DNA of 64,000 nt from Marinilabiliaceae bacterium (lineage in GTDB: Bacteria; Bacteroidota; Bacteroidia; Bacteroidales; Marinilabiliaceae). The DNA is taken from the NCBI GenBank assembly GCA_016933045.1, contig JAFGBR010000042.1, positions 46,855-110,854 of the forward strand. The letters run 5' to 3'. Every line of letters begins with the position of its first letter. Position 1 is the first letter of the stretch. The notes below the pieces were generated by a model, which was not told the origin of the DNA, made no database searches, and was given only the letters and a program-made list of their open reading frames with translations. Made by a program: the position numbers and the translations under genes. This document shows positions 63,967 through 64,000 of this stretch, piece after piece.

Positions 63967-64000
63967 TTACGTGATTTATTATTACATACGCAAAGTTCAA

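Overview
The window comes from an AT-rich member of the Bacteroidota, probably the Marinilabiliales/Prolixibacteraceae side of the phylum; the order is inference. Visible markers are a type IX secretion C-terminal tail, a one-protein hybrid two-component regulator of the HTCS type, Bacteroidetes-style lipoboxes, a TTG-N19-TAnnTTTG promoter, and many carbohydrate and uronate catabolism genes. No rRNA or tRNA gene was recognised.

Layout. 1-6.4 kb: end of an MFS sugar transporter, a GH2 lipoprotein hydrolase and a DUF5107/TPR protein. 6.9-8.5 kb: a ferritin-like/VIT1 metal transporter facing a Crp/Fnr regulator. 8.7-13 kb: a LacI regulator followed by uxaB and uxaA (galacturonate branch), with TTGCGCAA palindromes upstream. 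13.1-16.1 kb: ablA-ablB (acetyl-beta-lysine osmolyte synthesis), a small winged-helix protein and a MarR regulator. 16.2-18.8 kb: a LytTR response regulator and LytS-type kinase. 19.0-20.2 kb: seven copies of a ~119-bp unit, each with two palindromes, surrounding a GIY-YIG nuclease gene. 20.2-24.2 kb: a giant T9SS-secreted protein. 25-28.6 kb: a nucleosidase-cupin fusion, a Nif11-like small protein, an MDP-1-type phosphatase and a surface protein. 28.7-34.1 kb: a carotenoid operon (crtB, cruF-like, acyltransferase, glycosyltransferase, TPR protein, crtI). 34.3-39.1 kb: envelope proteins, a short CDF transporter, an RNA methyltransferase and a lipid A-type acyltransferase. 39.2-48 kb: an HTCS regulator, a GH127 arabinofuranosidase, uxuA and an SDR (glucuronate branch). 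48-51.4 kb: an MtfA-like peptidase, a YebC protein and a PhzF protein. 51.5-55.6 kb: LacI-kduI-kduD-DUF4861 with paired operators. 56-57.4 kb: a small unknown protein and a CBS-domain histidine kinase. 57.6-62.5 kb: an antisense tracrRNA and a large type II-C cas9. 62.5-64 kb: a degenerate 21-bp-period repeat and a 217-aa helical protein.

Together uxaB/uxaA, uxuA/SDR, kduI/kduD, GH127 and the HTCS describe degradation of pectin or other uronate- and arabinose-containing polysaccharides, feeding 2-keto-3-deoxygluconate metabolism. The most unusual signals are: (1) the REP-like array around a GIY-YIG nuclease whose own 5' end contains a decayed copy of the palindrome; (2) the tandem beta-repeat insertion of about 255 residues between HNH and the last RuvC motif of Cas9; (3) a recognisable tracrRNA on the opposite strand, with no cas1, cas2 or array in the window; and (4) the 21-bp-phased repeat that changes strand downstream of cas9.
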